This document shows, one piece after another, positions 60,192 through 64,000 of a DNA stretch of 64,000 bases (position 1 is the stretch's first letter; each line of letters begins with the position of its first letter). This DNA comes from Chondrilla cf. caribensis (lineage: Eukaryota; Porifera; Demospongiae; Chondrillida; Chondrillidae). Location: assembly GCA_964020155.1 (NCBI GenBank), contig OZ026554.1, positions 842,001 to 906,000 of the forward strand, given 5' to 3'. The notes below the pieces were generated by a model. The model saw nothing but the letters and a program-made list of their open reading frames with translations. It searched no databases and had not been told where the DNA came from. Both the position numbers and the translations under genes were made by a program.

Positions 60192-61757
60192 TCATTTGCA
60201 AGGTAGGCGATGTTTGGAGCAATCAGGTAGTGCACTGATAATTGCTGCTTTCTGTGCCAGAGTGGTCAAACGTGTGATGTAGAATACGTGGAAAATATCG
60301 CCTTGGCTTGCAAGGGCATTTAATCCGGGTTGATAAACATTGCCGTATCCAATAACATAGCGTTTCACATTGAGGGCTGTTCCATCCAATGCGTTCACTA
60401 TAGACGGAATACTGCTGGTACAAGGCCCATTGTGTCTGCCATCAGTGAGGGTAACTATGTCAATATGCTTGATGTTAGATGATAGTCGGCAAATTCCAGT
60501 TGGTTTCACTACTTCTTCTCCAACACACTTGAGTGCCCTGCCTGTATGTGTACCTGCACTCTGGTGATGTATATTCAAGATAGCATCTTTCATATCTGAG
60601 CGCATATTGATATTATAACAATTTGAGCAGAAATCAAGGTTGATATCATTGCTGTAGGAAACCACTGCTATTTGAATATTTCCACAGAGGTTTTCAGCGA
60701 TAGTTGCTATAAGTTGTCTTTGATCCATAAATTCCTGGGAACGGATGCTTCCCGACACATCCAAAATGATAACAATCAGCCTTTCCTCATCACAGTCACT
60801 TCGTCGTCTTCTGTTCTTCAACTCTTCGACTGGGTATTTTTCAACAAAAACACCTTCCTCTAGTGGTAGGATGTCTTCTTCCTCATGTATGTCCTCAATT
60901 GGGGCAGATCGCTTTCCGATACCTGCAGTACGTGAGTAATCATGCAAGGTTAGAAATACTAAAGGTTCCTTCATGTTTCACTTTATGAATACATATCGGT
61001 ACTTTGAGACTTACTGCATCTTAAGTCATTTCTGCAAATCTCATTGTTTCGTTGTTGAATGCTGGTTGGACAAGCTACCGCACGACGTCCTCTTCCTGTT
61101 GCATTGGCTACATTAGATTCAGGCCGGCCGAGTTTCAAGACTGTGGTCATTGTTACTGCTTGCTCAGCTACAGTTGGCATACCTATGTGTGTGGTTGTAA
61201 TAAATCAACATTATGGTAGACAGGAACATAATCACAACAAACAGGCCAAATGACGCTTAGTTTAAGAATAGGCCACATTTCTTACATACTTACATGTGTA
61301 CTTTGTCTGCTTATCAATTCGAACTGTACAGGCTGCATTGCCTGTACGGTTACGTTCCTGCTGTTGAGCCAATCGAGTGTCGCAGATCGTTTTTGATGTA
61401 GACTTCCTCACACCAGTTAGTCTCCAAGCAGTCCATGGGCCATAAGTGCAGAGAGGTCTCGATGGGCAATGACAGAAAAATTCGGGGAAGTGAGTTCTCA
61501 GCGGAGAACTGCATGAGAATGTTCCTAGAAAAGTATACAGATTAATATCAGAATGTAGCTGAGTCTGTTAGCACAGTATAGCGTGATAAAGTACGTATAT
61601 GCATTGCTGCAGCAGAATTGTACATGTACATCATTCTTAGACTAATATTTATATACTTACTAAAAATGTAAGGACAGTGCAGTGGAGCTGATCCTGTAAC
61701 GTCCTTAGGCAGTGCAACCACAAAAAGAGATATCAGTATAACTTGTGACAGCATCAT
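60192..61757 (-). CDS. Secreted TSR-like/vWA protein, copy G (same protein as F)
   Basis: Exons are 61757-61661, 61524-61294, 61182-61015 and 60922-60192, each shifted by exactly 10867 from copy F. Splice sites and phases are the same. The two coding differences noticed (near 60316 and 60688) are synonymous, so the encoded 408-residue proteins appear identical. All family landmarks are present: signal peptide exon, TSR-like CTYGPWTAW, LKLG segment, CPTSIQQRNNEICRN, GKRS, RRRR, DVSGS and LTDGRHNG. It is either a very young duplicate or an uncollapsed allele joined in assembly. Confidence 0.87.
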
Positions 61758-61874
61758 TCGAGTTGAGTTGTCGGAGTTTCGCAGTTAAACGTCAATGGGC
61801 AATTCACCAACCAATCAATGTGATACTGATTCAGAAGGTTTTCATCAGTGAGTTATTACTGCTCAGGGTCACTG

Positions 61875-61884
61875 CTATTTATAG
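61875..61884 (-). promoter_or_regulatory. TATA box of copy G
   Basis: The same CTATAAATAG and CCAAT-type context as copy F, at the same distance from the ATG. Confidence 0.45.
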
Positions 61885-62208
61885 AGCTGCAACCAATTTC
61901 AACTGTGAATTTCATTTACAAATTACTTCCTGTCCTCGAACCAATATTATGTCTGTAAGCCTACTGACAGTGTTACTAATAGAAAACTGTATGGTATCCT
62001 GAAGGACATACCGTTTCTGTGTACTGCATGTATCTTTTCACAATGTAATAGGACGTGGGATTTTGTGTAATGCCAAGAAATTCGAGGTACATCGAGACAG
62101 GTCTTCATTATTATCAATAAAAAAGGACTTTGATTTTTGTTGAGATTACATTACCTCAAACTATTATAGTGTCTGGTCCTGGAGAACATAAATCATTTGG
62201 ACATTCAA

Positions 62209-62210
<2 letters not shown>

Positions 62211-62239
<29 letters not shown>

Positions 62240-62290
62240 GCGCGCGCGCGCACGCACGCATGCACACACACATGCATACACACACACACC
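62211..62290. repeat. (CA)n-(CG)n compound microsatellite
   Basis: The counterpart of 51344-51470, 46 bases shorter, with a CGCGCGCG core instead of many CGCA units. Confidence 0.95.
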
Positions 62291-62775
62291 CCTACTGTCT
62301 GCAGAGCGAGATACAAACAACATACACATATATGCACATGCATGTGTGTGTCATCGAGCATGCTGCAGATGCTATAAACTAGACAATGTCCCTTTGTTTA
62401 CGTATTGTCTTTTCGGTTTAGTTTAAGTTATTGTCATCTTACAATTACAATATGATTCACTTATGCAAGATAGTGGATGGAGGTTTGATAAATTCCACAA
62501 TGCTAGCTATTATACTAGATGCATATACCTTTCAATGGCATGTAGTGTTATATACATGTCTTTAAAGACAGTTTGTTATGTATTCATGATCCACAGTAAC
62601 CATTGAATCAATTATTCAGAAAGTAGTAAGATGCAAAAGGGATCCACTATGTACAGCTCTTAAGTTCTGTCTGTTCTGTATTACTAAATAGATTCCAATA
62701 ATCCACTGCAAGTGTATGCTGCTACGACATAAATCCTCCCTTAACCTTTCAAATGAATGCGGTGCCTTTAAGAAA

Positions 62776-63140
62776 TGTGATGACCTAAGGACAAGGGTTA
62801 CCTTTTAGATTGAAATATTATTATGAACTTCATGCAACTTTACAACTTCAGTTGTTATCTGATATGCTTCAAGTTGTAAGGTTGTACCCCACTAGATACA
62901 CAAGATTTTTGTGGCAGTAGTGATCTCATTGACTTCTGTACTTTGGTTCCCAGAGCCTGTAATTCCCCTTGAATCTAATATCATTATCCTTGACAACAGG
63001 CGCAGATCAGATAATAGAGATGCAATACACACAAGGGATTGGAGGAGATGACATAGAAGGAGTACTGGTGTCAGAACTGTGATTATATACATTCTGACTT
63101 TATCAATCTTGATTTCTGAGAAGATACCTATCATATTATA
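62776..63140. repeat. CA-linked dispersed repeat, copy 6
   Basis: The twin of copy 1 at 51955, brought here by the segmental duplication. Confidence 0.8.
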
Positions 63141-63222
63141 ATTATTAAATTATGCTAAATGCATTTCATTACACTATTATTACTCTTGGTTACCTCTATT
63201 GATTATATCTTACTAACAAGTG

Positions 63223-63581
63223 AGCCCCCCTTTGGCGGGCTCACCTGCTACGGCGAGTCGTGCGCATCTTCGCTGGCCATGGTGGCAACAGAGGGTAGTT
63301 GCTATAATGACGGTATGTTTAAAATTTGATCGTTGGACGACAGCCTATGGAGTCCCCCGATAACCGGAAGTCACTGGGACGATAATTAAAAAAGGCCATC
63401 AGCCACGAAGGAAAAACCGGAAATGGAAGGTTCTCTTCACATGGACAGTTAGATGGTCGATTTTAACCCATGGAGGACACTTCCAGAACCGTATTTCATA
63501 ATCTCTGAGAGTTTGATGGCGCCCTGTGCAGTAGTTTTTGCCCAAATCGCTAACAAACAAACAAACGAACTGAATTATATA
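63223..63581. mobile_element. GC-rich short interspersed element, second copy
   Basis: The twin of 52402-52760, with a C-to-T difference near 63308. Confidence 0.55.
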
Positions 63582-64000
63582 TATTGTAGATATAGCATAT
63601 AGTCCTAAAATCCATCATAGCAGACATGGTTCCAACATGTAAATGATGTATTGATCTATTTTCATTATTTCTGGTCACATGTCTGTTCATTATATTCATT
63701 GTTGTTAGCAATCATCTTTCAAGGCTTCACTCTACTTCATCCGCTTGTGTCATGTGTTGTCAACCATTTCATCTTGTGTCGTATATAGTACCTCATATTA
63801 CCACCATTAACTATATCTTATGTAGTAGTATACGTACAGTCCCAAGATTTATCAAAGTAGACATAGACGTATATCAGCATGTAATAATTAAAATGCAATG
63901 TACAATCTACTACTGTAGATTCATTTATAACATATTTTATAGTAGTCTACCTGCCATTGTTTACTTTGGGGATTCTCTGAGGTGTTGTTTGGAAAGGCTA

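Larger units (their letters stand above)
59960..64000. repeat. Recent segmental duplication, copy 2 (matches 49093-53133)
   Basis: Carries gene G and repeats every landmark of copy 1, including the intergenic DNA, the GC-rich element and the CA-linked repeat. It continues past the window end. Confidence 0.95.

Overview
The window looks like animal nuclear DNA: AT-rich and intron-bearing, with many CA/GT microsatellites and small inverted-repeat transposons. Its genes encode secreted proteins built from von Willebrand A (vWA), thrombospondin-1-like, EGF and collagen modules, with phase-1 introns. A non-bilaterian marine animal such as a sponge would fit, but that is inference. No bacterial-style operons, tRNA or rRNA genes are visible.

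Nearly all recognisable coding sequence is on the minus strand. The main content is one family of secreted vWA proteins in several tandem copies: A (2914-5276), B (7006-9000), C (17007-19024, pseudogene), D (21153-23597), E (37584-39911), F (49325-50890) and G (60192-61757, encoding the same protein as F). Two broken relics lie at 13986-14280 and 19574-19790. Intact copies share one plan: signal peptide, Cys-rich TSR-like domain, short 'EPT...LG' segment, variable linker, a CP...QQ.NN..CRN..C motif, a basic KRS site, an acidic propeptide, a second basic site (RAKR, RKKR, RARR or RRRR), a vWA domain with an intact MIDAS (DxSxS...T...D) and a two-Cys tail. The gene models close in frame and use only phase-1 introns. 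The linker is what changes: almost nothing in A, B and F/G, an 11-residue Pro/Arg/Tyr repeat in C and D, and collagen Gly-X-Y in E.

Two small EGF-type genes (32505-33686 and about 47485-48451) and a broken duplicate of a signal-peptide exon (45435-45523) lie between the vWA copies.

Layout: 1-2400 holds palindromes and hairpins. 2400-30600 is the A-D cluster with its duplicated flanks (about 9.1-14.0 kb matches 23.7-30.5 kb). 14.28-15.47 kb is an internally deleted LTR retrotransposon. 24-31.4 kb carries several TIR elements. 31.6-32.25 kb is a GT tract ending in a 200-N gap. 32.5-49 kb holds the EGF genes, copy E and three diverged copies of a non-coding block. 49.09-53.13 kb is a recent segmental duplicate of 59.96-64.0 kb. 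The DNA between them is CA-linked dispersed repeats.

Inferred function: the vWA proteins are probably proprotein-convertase-processed extracellular matrix or adhesion proteins. The sequence does not show what they bind.
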